Notes under the pieces: model-generated
Told to the model about the DNA's origin: nothing
Database searches by the model: none
The model's input: only the letters and a program-made list of their open reading frames with translations
Shown: positions 19,666-28,286 of the stretch, in pieces
How positions within the stretch are numbered: position 1 is the stretch's first letter
Layout of the letters: each line of letters starts with the position of its first letter
Made by a program: the position numbers and the translations under genes
DNA from: Tistrella mobilis KA081020-065
GTDB lineage: Bacteria > Pseudomonadota > Alphaproteobacteria > Tistrellales > Tistrellaceae
Direction of reading: 5' to 3'
DNA length: 64,000 bases
Assembly (NCBI RefSeq): GCF_000264455.2
Contig: NC_017956.1
Location: 248,001 to 312,000 of the forward strand

Positions 19666-19683
19666 CTAAGGTGTTTACCTTAG
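19666..19683. promoter_or_regulatory. 18-bp inverted repeat, TetR operator
   Basis: CTAAGGT (19666-19672) and ACCTTAG (19677-19683) are perfect inverted arms with a GTTT spacer, 32 bp before the TetR start and 110 bp before the divergent monooxygenase start. Size and symmetry fit a TetR dimer. Confidence 0.75.
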
Positions 19684-19714
19684 GCGAGTCAACACGTGCC
19701 GCAGGAGGATCCGC

Positions 19715-20386
19715 ATGGCGACGACGACAGGGCGCAGGTCGGGAACGCGACAGCGGATCCTGGAAACCTGCCGGGAGCTGTTCAACCGGCGGGGGACGGC
19801 CGACATCACCACCGCCGAGATCGCGGCGGCGGTGGGCATCAACGAGGGCAACCTCTATTACCACTTCAAGCGCAAGGAGCAGATCCTCGAGACCCTGTTC
19901 GCGGCTTTCGCGGCCGAGCTGCGCGAGGTGGCGGCGGCCGATCTGGCGGAGGGCGAGGCCGAGACCCGGGCCGCGCGGTATTTCCGCGGCTGGTTCGGCC
20001 TGATGTGGGAATGGCGGTTCTTCTACCGGGACGCCATGGTCGTCCGCAGGCTGGCCCCGGGCCTGCAGGCCGAACTGGAAACGCTGGCCGATGAGGGCCA
20101 GGCGGATCTGCGCCGGGCGCTGCGGTCGATGGCAGCAAACGGGCTGATCGTGGCCGATGACGACGAACTGGAGCGGATGATGGTCAACGCCTGGATCGTC
20201 GCGACCTACTGGATCGACTATCTGCGCATGCGTCACGGCGTCGGCGACATCACCCGCCGGCATCTCGACTGGGGCGCCTGGCAGCTGATGGGCATCTTCG
20301 AGCCCTATCTCACGGCCGAGGGTCGCCGGCTGCTGGCGGCGGCAGGCGGTGTGCGTCCCGGGCCGGTTCCGGAGGTGCAGGCTTAG
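19715..20386 (+). CDS. TetR-family regulator of the monooxygenase pair
   Basis: A 223-residue TetR/AcrR repressor. The helix-turn-helix ITTAEIAAAVGINEGNLYYHFKRKEQILE occupies about residues 33-61; the rest is the ligand-binding helical domain, rich in tryptophan and tyrosine (WFGLMWEWRFFYRD, ATYWIDYL), suggesting an aromatic or hydrophobic ligand. AGGAGG lies about 8 nt before the ATG. Its stop codon overlaps that of the convergent YbaN-like gene. By position it most likely represses both itself and the Baeyer-Villiger/hydrolase operon. Confidence 0.88.
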   Translation: MATTTGRRSGTRQRILETCRELFNRRGTADITTAEIAAAVGINEGNLYYHFKRKEQILETLFAAFAAELREVAAADLAEGEAETRAARYFRGWFGLMWEWRFFYRDAMVVRRLAPGLQAELETLADEGQADLRRALRSMAANGLIVADDDELERMMVNAWIVATYWIDYLRMRHGVGDITRRHLDWGAWQLMGIFEPYLTAEGRRLLAAAGGVRPGPVPEVQA

Positions 20387-20832
20387 TCTTCCGGGCGCAG
20401 CACCAGCCAGGTGGCGACGGGGATAAGGATGGCCGCAGTCCCGGCCAGCACCATGGTCGGTGCGCCGAGCGCCCAGGAAAGGGCCAGGCCGGCCGTCATC
20501 GCGACCACGGCCGCGATCTTCGCCTTGCGCGACACGATCCCCCGCTCGCGCCAGGCGCGGATCGAGGGGCCGTAGCGGGGATGTTCCAGCAGCCGTCGGG
20601 CGAGTTCCGGATCGGCGCGCATGAAGCAGGCGACGGCCAGAATCAGGAAGATGGTGGTCGGCATCAGCGGCAGCACCGCGCCGATCGCCCCCAGCCCGAC
20701 GCAGATCCAGCCGGCGATGCGCAGCAGCCGGGCGCGGGGGTGGGCAGGCGCAGCTTCCCCATCGGGCGCGGCCGCCTCTGGCCCGCGCTCGTCGGCCGTG
20801 TCGCGCAACATCGGGTCCGGCTCCGTCGTCAT
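20383..20832 (-). CDS. DUF454 (YbaN-like) inner-membrane protein
   Basis: A 149-residue protein. After about 38 hydrophilic residues comes the DUF454 domain: LLRIAGWICVGLGAIGAVLPLMPTTIFLILA, ACFMRADPELARRLLEHPRYGPSIRAW, and RKAKIAAVVAMT, with three predicted membrane helices. The function of the family is unknown. The start at 20832 was chosen over longer readings because upstream residues are arginine-rich low-complexity. It overlaps the TetR stop tail to tail. Confidence 0.85.
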   Translation of the reverse strand: MTTEPDPMLRDTADERGPEAAAPDGEAAPAHPRARLLRIAGWICVGLGAIGAVLPLMPTTIFLILAVACFMRADPELARRLLEHPRYGPSIRAWRERGIVSRKAKIAAVVAMTAGLALSWALGAPTMVLAGTAAILIPVATWLVLRPED

Positions 20833-20848
20833 GGGTGGAGAGTAGGCC

Positions 20849-20880
20849 GCACGGCCGGTCGCGGCAACAACCGGCCGTGC
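20849..20880. repeat. 11-bp perfect inverted repeat upstream of the DUF454 gene
   Basis: GCACGGCCGGT (20849-20859) and ACCGGCCGTGC (20870-20880) with a 10-nt spacer form a stable hairpin just before the DUF454 start and downstream of katA. No T-run follows. A second hairpin, CCCCCCG/CGGGGGG (20974-20996), lies just after katA. Confidence 0.5.
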
Positions 20881-21019
20881 GACGATCTCCCGCAGGGACC
20901 GGGAGGCAGGCGATCCCTGCGGGCGGCGGCGGACATCCGGGTGGGCACACGGAGGAAACCACCGCCGCCGCCACCCCCCGGGGCGCAATCGGGGGGCGGG
21001 ATGGCAGGTCAGGCAGAGG

Positions 21020-22504
21020 TCATTCGACCGCGTCCCTGAGGCTCAGACCCAGCCGTGCGGCGACCCCGGCGCCATAGGCGGGATCGGCCTTGGCGAAATG
21101 GCCGATCTGGCGGCGCTGGATGTCTTCAGGCACCGGGGCCATGGCACCGGCGATTGCGGTCATCAGGCGGTCTTGTTCGGCCTCGCTCATCAGCCGGAAC
21201 AGATCGCCGGCCTGGGTGTAATCGTCATTGCCCTCGCGATGGCTGTAGCGGTCGGCCGGGCCGTCGAGCGGCAAAGGCGGTTCGCCGGCCGCCGGATCCT
21301 CGACCGGCCCGCCGAAGCCGTTCGGCTCGTAATTGGGCTGCCGGCCACCATTGTCGTCGAAGCGCATGGCGCCGTCGCGATGGGCGGGATGCGCCTGGAC
21401 GACCGGCCGGTTCACCGGCAGCTGGTCGGCATTCACCCCCACCCGATACCGATGCGCATCGCCATAGGCGAAGAGCCGGGCCTGGAGCATGCGATCGGGC
21501 GAGGCGGTGATGCCGGGCACGAGATTGCCGGGGCTGAAGATCGACTGCTCGATCTCGGCGAAATAGTTCTCAGGGTTCCGGTTCAGCTCGACGACGCCGA
21601 CCTCGATCAGCGGGAAATCCGCATGCGGCCAGACCTTGGTCAGGTCGAAGGGATCATAGGGTGTCTGCCGCGCCTCCGCCTCGGTCATCACCTGGATCAT
21701 CATCCGCCAGCGCGGATAGTCGCCGCGCTCGATCGCCTCGTAGAGATCCGCCTGATGGCTCTCGCGGTCGCGGCCGATGATGTCGGTGGACTCGGCATCG
21801 GTGATGTTGCGGATGCCCTGCATGGACTTCAGGTGGAACTTCACCCAGACGCGCTCACCGGCGGCATTGACCAGACCGAAGGTGTGGCTGCCGAAGCCGT
21901 GCTGGTGACGATAGGTGGCCGGCAGGCCGCGATCCGAGAACAGGATCGTCACCTGGTGCAGGCTCTCCGGGCTGCGCGACCAGAAATCCCACATGGCGGT
22001 GGAATTGCGCAGATTGGTCCGCGGATCGCGCTTCTGGGTGTGGATGAAATCGGGGAATTTCAGCGGGTCGCGGATGAAGAAGATCGGCGTGTTGTTGCCG
22101 ACCAGATCCCAGTTGCCCTCGTCGGTATAGAACTTGACCGCGAAGCCGCGCACATCGCGCTCGGCATCGGCGGCGCCGCGCTCGCCGGCCACGGTCGAGA
22201 ACCGGATCAGCAGCGGGGTCTCTTTGCCCAGTTCTGCGAAGATCTTCGCCTTGCTGTAGCGGGTGACGTCGTTGGTGATGGTCAGCCTGCCGAAGGCACC
22301 GGAGCCCTTGGCGTGCACCACGCGCTCGGGGATCCGCTCGCGGTTGAAATGCGCCAGCTTCTCGATCAGGTGGACGTCGTCGAGCGTGACCGGGCCGCGG
22401 CGGCCGGCGGTGCGGCTGTACTGGTTGCTGGCAACCGGCGCACCGGCGGCGGTGGTCAGGGTCGGCCGGGTGATCGGGATCGCATCGTCCTTGGGCGTGC
22501 TCAT
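21020..22504 (-). CDS. katA: Monofunctional heme catalase (small-subunit, clade 3)
   Basis: A 494-residue catalase that dismutates hydrogen peroxide. The proximal [27 protein letters not shown] is the catalase block; the distal catalytic His64 is in [13 protein letters not shown] and the partner Asn in [11 protein letters not shown]; the heme tyrosine is in [14 protein letters not shown] (about residue 350). The length is that of small-subunit catalases without the C-terminal flavodoxin-like domain. The start at 22504 has AGGAGG 8 nt upstream. An OxyR-type site at 22593-22629 lies in the promoter, and oxyR itself is at 30.3-31.2 kb. Confidence 0.95.
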   Translation of the reverse strand: MSTPKDDAIPITRPTLTTAAGAPVASNQYSRTAGRRGPVTLDDVHLIEKLAHFNRERIPERVVHAKGSGAFGRLTITNDVTRYSKAKIFAELGKETPLLIRFSTVAGERGAADAERDVRGFAVKFYTDEGNWDLVGNNTPIFFIRDPLKFPDFIHTQKRDPRTNLRNSTAMWDFWSRSPESLHQVTILFSDRGLPATYRHQHGFGSHTFGLVNAAGERVWVKFHLKSMQGIRNITDAESTDIIGRDRESHQADLYEAIERGDYPRWRMMIQVMTEAEARQTPYDPFDLTKVWPHADFPLIEVGVVELNRNPENYFAEIEQSIFSPGNLVPGITASPDRMLQARLFAYGDAHRYRVGVNADQLPVNRPVVQAHPAHRDGAMRFDDNGGRQPNYEPNGFGGPVEDPAAGEPPLPLDGPADRYSHREGNDDYTQAGDLFRLMSEAEQDRLMTAIAGAMAPVPEDIQRRQIGHFAKADPAYGAGVAARLGLSLRDAVE

Positions 22505-22592
22505 GGGGTCTGCCTCCTCACATGCATCTGGCATCGGCTTCGCGCCATCTGCCTTCGCCTGTGATCCTGCGTCCCCTGCATAGATAGTGGAA

Positions 22593-22629
22593 ATTGATTG
22601 TGGATATGTAATTCATAGTCAGTGACTAT
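22593..22629 (-). promoter_or_regulatory. Candidate OxyR binding site in the katA promoter
   Basis: Four tetranucleotides in register, each separated by exactly seven bases: ATTG (22593), ATAT (22604), ATAG (22615), CTAT (22626). The OxyR consensus is ATAG-N7-CTAT-N7-ATAG-N7-CTAT, so 14 of 16 bases match on the plus strand. The site lies 89-125 nt before the katA ATG and abuts a TATCTA-like -10 on the minus strand at about 22586-22581. The right half is part of a perfect palindrome spanning 22612-22632. Confidence 0.7.
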
Positions 22630-22643
22630 GAAAACGCCCGGCG

Positions 22644-23822
22644 TCAGAAGGGCCCGTCTCCCTTCAGGTCTCGGGTGAGCTGCCGGGCCAGCAGTCGGGC
22701 CGGCATATGGCGCAGGGCGAGGTTGCGCAGACGGAAGCCTGTCGACGTCGCCGGGATGAACAGCCGGGCAAGCTTGCGGCTGCGGGCCTGAAGCCGTCCG
22801 ATGACCGGACGCAACCGCGCTTCGTGCTCCGTAAGAGCCTTTCCCATATCCAGCGGATGGCGCAGCAGGCATTCGGCGAGCAGGGCTGCCGATGTGATCG
22901 CCATGCCCGCTCCCTGGCCCGACAGCAGGGTGAGGCAATGGGCGGCGTCACCGAGCAGCAGAAGCCGGCCTTTCGACCAGTGAGGCAGGACGCTCATCAG
23001 CGTGGTGTCGAAATAGAGCCCGTCCGCCGGATCACGGGCATCGATCGCGGTCAGCACCGCCGGATGGGCGCCGGCATAGGCGGTCTTCAGGGCCTGGATC
23101 CTGTCTGCCTCGCCTGCCGGCAGGTCGATCCCGGTGCGCCGCCAGACATAGAGGGTGGCAAGGGAACCGTCGGCGAGGGTGTAGAACTCGGTCAGCCGGC
23201 CCGGTTGGGCATAGGACAGGAAATCGCGGCCCAGCCCCAGCGTATCGGGCAGGCGGAAGGCGGCAACGCCGTAGCCGAGCGGCTCGAACGCCACCTTGTC
23301 GGAGGCGAAGTGCCGGCGGCGGAGATCTGAGCGCAACCCTTCGGCGCCGATCACCAGATCCGCGGCGAGGGCCGCACCCGAGGCAAGCCCGACCTGGACC
23401 GGTCCTTCCTGATGGTCCTCGATCTCCGTGATCCGATCATCGAAGCGGATGGTGGCCGAGGCCGGCAGCGCACCGGCGAGTAAGTCGACCAGGGCAGTAC
23501 GCGACAGGGTGATCCAGTCGATCCCCTGCAGCAGGTCGGGATAGCGGATGCGCAGCAGTTCCCGCCCCCGGCTGTCGAGATAGAGGTTCTCGTCGATCTC
23601 GCGGCTGCGGGCTTCCAGCGCGGGACGCAGGCCCATCCGGGTCGCCGTGGCAAGCCCGGGGCCCGAGAGACCCAGCATATAGCCGTCGGTACGCAGGTCA
23701 GGGGCGCGCTCGACCAGCGTCGTGCGCCAGCCGATGCGGTCGAGCCACCAGGCCGCGGTGAGCCCGGCAATGCCGGCACCGGCGATGACGGCGTGCGAGG
23801 GGGAAACGGGTCGACTGGTCAT
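22644..23822 (-). CDS. FAD-dependent monooxygenase (PHBH fold) linked to the siderophore genes
   Basis: A 392-residue flavoprotein. FAD-binding GAGIAGL at about residues 15-21, a DG motif (VIGAEGLRSDLRR), and the GD motif LLLLGDAAHCLTLLSGQGAGMAITSA (about residues 286-312) define the p-hydroxybenzoate hydroxylase class. The ATG overlaps the MFS stop by four bases, so it belongs to the TonB receptor-MFS-monooxygenase operon. It could hydroxylate a siderophore, its precursor or its breakdown product. It could also be an unrelated tetracycline-destructase-like enzyme. The substrate is unproven. Confidence 0.85.
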   Translation of the reverse strand: MTSRPVSPSHAVIAGAGIAGLTAAWWLDRIGWRTTLVERAPDLRTDGYMLGLSGPGLATATRMGLRPALEARSREIDENLYLDSRGRELLRIRYPDLLQGIDWITLSRTALVDLLAGALPASATIRFDDRITEIEDHQEGPVQVGLASGAALAADLVIGAEGLRSDLRRRHFASDKVAFEPLGYGVAAFRLPDTLGLGRDFLSYAQPGRLTEFYTLADGSLATLYVWRRTGIDLPAGEADRIQALKTAYAGAHPAVLTAIDARDPADGLYFDTTLMSVLPHWSKGRLLLLGDAAHCLTLLSGQGAGMAITSAALLAECLLRHPLDMGKALTEHEARLRPVIGRLQARSRKLARLFIPATSTGFRLRNLALRHMPARLLARQLTRDLKGDGPF

Positions 23823-25069
23823 GCCGGCAGGGTCTCCGGGCGGGCGCCGTGGCGGAGCAGGCGGGGGGTGAGCAGGGCGGCAGCTGCCGCGGTGCCGGCG
23901 GCAAGGGCGAAGGTGGCGTCGAGGCCGAGAGCGGCCGCGATCAGGCCTCCCGACAGGCCGGCAACAGCCGCGATCGCGGCATCGGCACATTGCAGCAGGG
24001 TGAAGTCGACCCCGGCCTGCGGCGAGGCCGCCCAACCCATCATGGCGCTGTAGAGTGCAACGAAGCTCGCTCCCTGGATCATCGAGAGGACCAGCAGCAC
24101 GGCCATTATCCAGGAAGCTGGAAGTCCGGCCGGGATCGCGGCTGCGATGGCGCCGAGGAGCACCGCCTGGGTCGCCACCAGCGGTGCCAGAAGGTGCTCC
24201 GGCGCAATGCGGCGGAGGGCGATGCCTGCCGCCACCGTACCGGCGATGCTGAGTGCCATGCCGCCCGCGCCGGTCACCAGGCCGATGGTGGCGAGCGAAA
24301 CCCCGCCGTCGACCAGCAGCGGTCCCGTCAGCCCCATGGCGAGGCGCAGCCCGGCCTGGACCGCCAGCACGACTACCAGGCCGATGCGCACCGGCCGCCG
24401 CGCGAAGGCGTGACGGAGCGAAGGGCGATGGATCCCGGCGCCGGCATCGGCACCGTCGATCGCCGGCCGCCCTTCGCGCGTCATCGCCATCGGCAGGGTC
24501 AGCAGGATCATGATCGCGACCATGGCCAGGATCGCGACCCGCCAGCCGGTGTGGTCGAGCAGCACCAGGAAGGCGCCGCCACCGATCAGGGCGCCCAGAT
24601 AGCCGCCGCCGACCTGCATGACATTGCCCAGGCCGCGCAATCGTGGCGGAAGCTGTTCCACGGCATAGGCATCGCAGCCGATATCGACCGTGGCGGTGAT
24701 CAGGGCGGCAACCGCCAGGGCGGCAAGCACCATCGCAGGCAAGGGCGGTGCATCACCGACGGCGAGCAGGGTGATGGTCAGGATCGCCAGGATCTGGCCG
24801 CCGAGGACGATGCGCCGGCTGCGCCGTCCGCCGCCAATCGGCCGCCGAAGCCGTTCGACCGCGGGTGCCCAGAGGAATTTGAGCGCCCAGGGCAGCATCA
24901 GCAGCGAGACGAGGCTGATTACCTCATAGCCGGCCCCGCCTGCCCGCAGGCTGGTCGGCAGGCCCTGGAAGGTGAGGCCGCCGATCGTGCTCTGGGTGAC
25001 ATAGATCCCGGCGATGACGGCGAGTACCCGGCCGGGCGGGGTGGCGGCGGAGGGGATGAGGGCGCCCAT
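23819..25069 (-). CDS. MFS transporter, RhtX/FptX-like siderophore permease
   Basis: A 416-residue protein with about 12 membrane helices, related to AmpG and to the RhtX/FptX permeases that take ferric rhizobactin or pyochelin across the inner membrane. Supportive features are IYVTQSTIGGLTFQGLPTSLR at helix 1, LPWALKFLWAPAVERLRR after helix 2 and CDAYAVEQLPPRLRGLGNVMQVGGGYLGALIGG in the middle. The start at 25069 lies 4 bp beyond the TonB receptor stop, so translation is probably coupled. Without an ABC system nearby it is the likely inner-membrane step for this receptor. Confidence 0.8.
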   Translation of the reverse strand: MGALIPSAATPPGRVLAVIAGIYVTQSTIGGLTFQGLPTSLRAGGAGYEVISLVSLLMLPWALKFLWAPAVERLRRPIGGGRRSRRIVLGGQILAILTITLLAVGDAPPLPAMVLAALAVAALITATVDIGCDAYAVEQLPPRLRGLGNVMQVGGGYLGALIGGGAFLVLLDHTGWRVAILAMVAIMILLTLPMAMTREGRPAIDGADAGAGIHRPSLRHAFARRPVRIGLVVVLAVQAGLRLAMGLTGPLLVDGGVSLATIGLVTGAGGMALSIAGTVAAGIALRRIAPEHLLAPLVATQAVLLGAIAAAIPAGLPASWIMAVLLVLSMIQGASFVALYSAMMGWAASPQAGVDFTLLQCADAAIAAVAGLSGGLIAAALGLDATFALAAGTAAAAALLTPRLLRHGARPETLPA

Positions 25070-25073
25070 CGCC

Positions 25074-27101
25074 TCAGAACCTCCAGCTGCCGGTGATGCC
25101 GATGGTGCGGCCGTCGCCGATGGTGCTGCGGATGTCGCCGCCACCGAAATCGAAACTGGAGGTGCGGTAGACCTCGTCGGTCAGATTGCGGGCGAAGACC
25201 CGGATCGCGTAGCCCGCATCGAGATCGACCTCCACCGCCGCATCGATCAGGGCGTAGGCGCTCTGGGAGAGCGTGTTGGCTTCATCGAACCAGCTGCGCG
25301 ACACCCAGTCTGTCCCGAGGTCGACCGCCACGGCGCCGGGCACCGTGGTCTGAGGTACGATCCAGCGCAGCCCGGCCCTGAACGTGGTATCCGGGGCATA
25401 GGGCAGGCGTTTGCCGTCATAGGGGCCGCCGTCGAATTCCGACCGGCCAAGGGTCGCGCCGGCGCGCAACATCAGGTCGGGTGTGGCACGAAAGACAGTG
25501 TCGATCTCGATGCCGTGGCTGATCGCATCGCCCATATTGCGCAGCACCTGGGCACCCAGCGGGCCGGTATAGATCTGCTTGTCCTCGGCGGTGATCACAT
25601 AAAGGGCGGCATCGATGTCCAGCCGGCCGCCGGCGGCGGTACCGCGCCAGCCAAGCTCGTAATTGGTCGAGGTCTCGCTGTCATAGGGCAGGGCATCTGC
25701 GGGGGAGGAGACGGTATGGTTGAAGCCACCGGGCTTGAAGCCGCGTGCGATGGTGGCCCAGACCCTGTGATCCGCCGCCAGCTGCCAGCCGAGCGACAGC
25801 TTTGGGGAGATGTCCGAGAAGTCGTCTTCGGCCTGAAAGCGGAAGTCGTAGGGACCAGCCCCCGGACGGTCATAACGGATTTCCGCATCTTCCCGCGACC
25901 AGCGCAGTCCGCCGGTCAGGTCGAGCACCGGTGTCAGCGCATAGGTGGCTTCGCCGAACAGGGCATAGGACCGGGTGTCGACCTCATTGCGGTCGGGGCC
26001 GTAATAGCCCGGATAGCCGGGGGTCGTGCGGGTGAAGCCGGTGTCCTGGACAAAGCCGCCCAGCACACCGTCGACGCGCGCGCCAGCCTGGAAGGCGAGG
26101 CGCAGTTCCTGGGAGAAACTGTCCTGGCTTTCAGGTGTGTTCACGGTGATGACCCGGGTCATGTCCCGGCTCTGCCAGGAGGTCACGCTCGACAGCCTGA
26201 GCGCGTCCGAGATGTCGTAGTCGCCGGCGAGCGCCAATGTGGTGACCTCGCGGTCGAGCCAGGCCCGGCCACCCTGTGTGGCGCTGTCATAGGTCCGGTC
26301 CGCGACATTCGTCTCGCGGATGTACAGTTCTTCGTGGCTCTCCAGCTCTTCGCGCGTGGCGGTGAGGGTGAGGGCGAGCGGGCCGCCGGCCGGCGCATGA
26401 CGCAGCTTCAGCCGGGCGAAGCGCGAGATGCCCTCATCGATGCCGGTGGCACCGGTTGCGATGTCGTCGATCTGGCCCTGATCCTCACTCCAGCGCACCG
26501 CCAGTTCGGCCGTCAGCCGGTCGGGCACCAGCGGGCCCGAGATCATCGCTTCGGCACCGCGTTCGGGCACGCCCAGCGTGACGGCGGCACGACCTTCGAC
26601 GTGATCCGTCGGTGTGCGGGTGATGACGTTGATCACGCCGCCATGGGCGTTGCGGCCCCAGAGCGTGCCCTGCGGACCACGCAGCAGTTCCACCCGTTCC
26701 ACATTGACCAGCTCCTGGGCGAAACTGGCGGGATCCTGAGGCACACCGTCGACATAGACCTGCACTGAGGGATTGTAATAGTCGGGAGAGGTGACGCCGC
26801 GGATGGTGACGCCGGTATAGGCACGATTGCCGCGAGCGCGGATCACCAGGCCGGGGAAGACCCGATCGAGCTGGTCCAGGCGGGTGATGCCGGCTTCCGC
26901 AAGCTCTTCGCCGCTGCGCACCGAAACTGCCGCATCCACGCTGCCCAGGGCCTGTTCGCGCTTGGTGGCGGTGACGGTCAAGGCCTCCAGACGCTGAACG
27001 CCATCCTCGCCGTTATCCGCTGCAAGGGCCGGCAGAGGGGCAGAGATCAGCAGTGGGGCGACGAGGATCGCAGTCCGGCACCTGAACGAGCGCTTGGGCA
27101 T
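25074..27101 (-). CDS. TonB-dependent siderophore receptor
   Basis: A 675-residue outer-membrane receptor. Signal peptide ends near PALAAD (residue 28). The TonB box region is EALTVTATKREQ; the plug domain (about 45-160) has TRLDQLDRVFPGLVIRARG and VYVDGVPQ and VERVELLRGPQGTLWGRNAHGGVINVITR; a 22-strand barrel follows and ends in the aromatic WRF. It is first in an operon with the MFS permease and the FAD monooxygenase, and divergent from an AraC regulator with a Fur-like box between. The ligand is probably a small catechol or phenolate ferric siderophore but is not identified. Confidence 0.9.
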   Translation of the reverse strand: MPKRSFRCRTAILVAPLLISAPLPALAADNGEDGVQRLEALTVTATKREQALGSVDAAVSVRSGEELAEAGITRLDQLDRVFPGLVIRARGNRAYTGVTIRGVTSPDYYNPSVQVYVDGVPQDPASFAQELVNVERVELLRGPQGTLWGRNAHGGVINVITRTPTDHVEGRAAVTLGVPERGAEAMISGPLVPDRLTAELAVRWSEDQGQIDDIATGATGIDEGISRFARLKLRHAPAGGPLALTLTATREELESHEELYIRETNVADRTYDSATQGGRAWLDREVTTLALAGDYDISDALRLSSVTSWQSRDMTRVITVNTPESQDSFSQELRLAFQAGARVDGVLGGFVQDTGFTRTTPGYPGYYGPDRNEVDTRSYALFGEATYALTPVLDLTGGLRWSREDAEIRYDRPGAGPYDFRFQAEDDFSDISPKLSLGWQLAADHRVWATIARGFKPGGFNHTVSSPADALPYDSETSTNYELGWRGTAAGGRLDIDAALYVITAEDKQIYTGPLGAQVLRNMGDAISHGIEIDTVFRATPDLMLRAGATLGRSEFDGGPYDGKRLPYAPDTTFRAGLRWIVPQTTVPGAVAVDLGTDWVSRSWFDEANTLSQSAYALIDAAVEVDLDAGYAIRVFARNLTDEVYRTSSFDFGGGDIRSTIGDGRTIGITGSWRF

Positions 27102-27236
27102 GGCGGGTGATCCTTGGCGAGCTTGAGTGACGGGATCCGGACGGATGGCCGGTCAGAGAGGGCCCGTCGTCATCGCGCGTTCCCGTTCTCACCGCCGCCC
27201 GGATCGGGGCTCATCCTGATCGAGTCGGGACTTTCT

Positions 27237-27251
27237 TGCGAATCATTCTCA
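27237..27251. promoter_or_regulatory. Fur-like 7-1-7 box in the receptor/AraC divergent promoter
   Basis: TGCGAATCATTCTCA is a 7-1-7 inverted repeat (6 of 7 arm matches) and matches 11 of 14 positions of the Fur core TGATAATnATTATCA. It is 48 bp before the AraC start and 135 bp before the receptor start. Alphaproteobacteria may use RirA or Irr instead, so the bound protein is uncertain. Confidence 0.5.
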
Positions 27252-27299
27252 CTTGCGGAATCATACAGGTTTCCCAGCCATCCCATGCGGAGCCGGAGC

Positions 27300-28286
27300 A
27301 TGACGTCGCTGACGACCTGGGAGGTCGATGAGAATGCCGCGCTCAAGGCCGAGGGGATCGCAGCCATCCCAGCCTGGTTCGCCGCCCAGGCAAATGAGCC
27401 GCTCGGCGACGGCATGGCGGTCAACCGGTTCGATTTTACCGCCGAGGCCGAACAGCGGTTGCGCATCGCCGGCCCGCCCACGCTTTCGATCTCGATGTTC
27501 TTCGATGGTGCGGGCAGCCTGTCGATCGATGGCGGACGCCCCCTGGAAATCCGACCCGGCACGACGGTCCTGTATCATGCCGACCGGCCGACGGTGGGCG
27601 AGGATCTGATCCCCGCGGGTGCCCGGGTGTTCTGCCTGGATTTCCGCTACGAGGCCGGATTGCTGACCGGGCTGGGCCTCGCCGCCCTGCCGGTGCTGAT
27701 CCGTGGTTTCGCAACGGATTGCAGCGTCCGCGACGTGCTGCTTCTGGGGCGCCCGACATCGACTGCGCTGGAAGCGGTGGGGCGGGCGGTACTTGCCTGC
27801 CGGCTGACGGGAGCCGCCCGGCAGGTCTTTCTCAAGGCCAAGGCGCTGGAGGCTCTGGCCTGGCTGATCGCCGAGATCGACGGAGCCCCGCCTGTGGCCA
27901 CCCTGCCTGTGCCGGCGGAGCGCCGCCGGATCGAACATGCCGCCCGGCTGCTGGTCGAGCGGCATGACGAGGCCTGGACCATCCCGCTTCTGGCGCGGAC
28001 GGTGGGGCTGAATGAAAAGAAGCTGAAATCCGGCTTTCGTCTGGTGATCGGACGTACGGTTCATGGGCATCTGGAAGCCGCCCGGCTCGATGCGGCGGCC
28101 CGCATGATCGAGGACGGGGCCCGGGTGATCGATGCCGCCGTGGCCGTGGGCTACACCAATCCCAGCCATTTCGCCCGCCTGTTCCGGCGCCGCTTCGGCG
28201 CGGCGCCGGCCGACTGGCGTCGGGGCGTGCTGGTGCCACAGATCGTCAGGCCGGATGTCCCGGCCCGTCCCCCCGGCAGCGGTTGA
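27300..28286 (+). CDS. AraC-family regulator, PchR/RhrA-like
   Basis: A 328-residue regulator with an N-terminal sensing domain (about 1-210) and a C-terminal AraC DNA-binding domain: ARTVGLNEKKLKSGFRLVIGRTVHGHLEAARLDAAARMI and VGYTNPSHFARLFRRRFGAAPADWR (about 235-315). The phrase LNEKKLKSGFR is typical of the PchR group, which senses ferric siderophores and activates their uptake genes. GGAGC lies before the ATG at 27300; an in-frame ATG at 27285 is possible. Its 3' end overlaps the convergent dmeF gene by 41 bp. Confidence 0.88.
   Translation: MTSLTTWEVDENAALKAEGIAAIPAWFAAQANEPLGDGMAVNRFDFTAEAEQRLRIAGPPTLSISMFFDGAGSLSIDGGRPLEIRPGTTVLYHADRPTVGEDLIPAGARVFCLDFRYEAGLLTGLGLAALPVLIRGFATDCSVRDVLLLGRPTSTALEAVGRAVLACRLTGAARQVFLKAKALEALAWLIAEIDGAPPVATLPVPAERRRIEHAARLLVERHDEAWTIPLLARTVGLNEKKLKSGFRLVIGRTVHGHLEAARLDAAARMIEDGARVIDAAVAVGYTNPSHFARLFRRRFGAAPADWRRGVLVPQIVRPDVPARPPGSG

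Noticed and set aside
22612-22632. Perfect palindrome read as a terminator of the FAD monooxygenase
   Set aside because: It is not GC-rich, no T-run follows on the minus strand, and it coincides with the in-register OxyR-type site, so a regulatory role is better supported.
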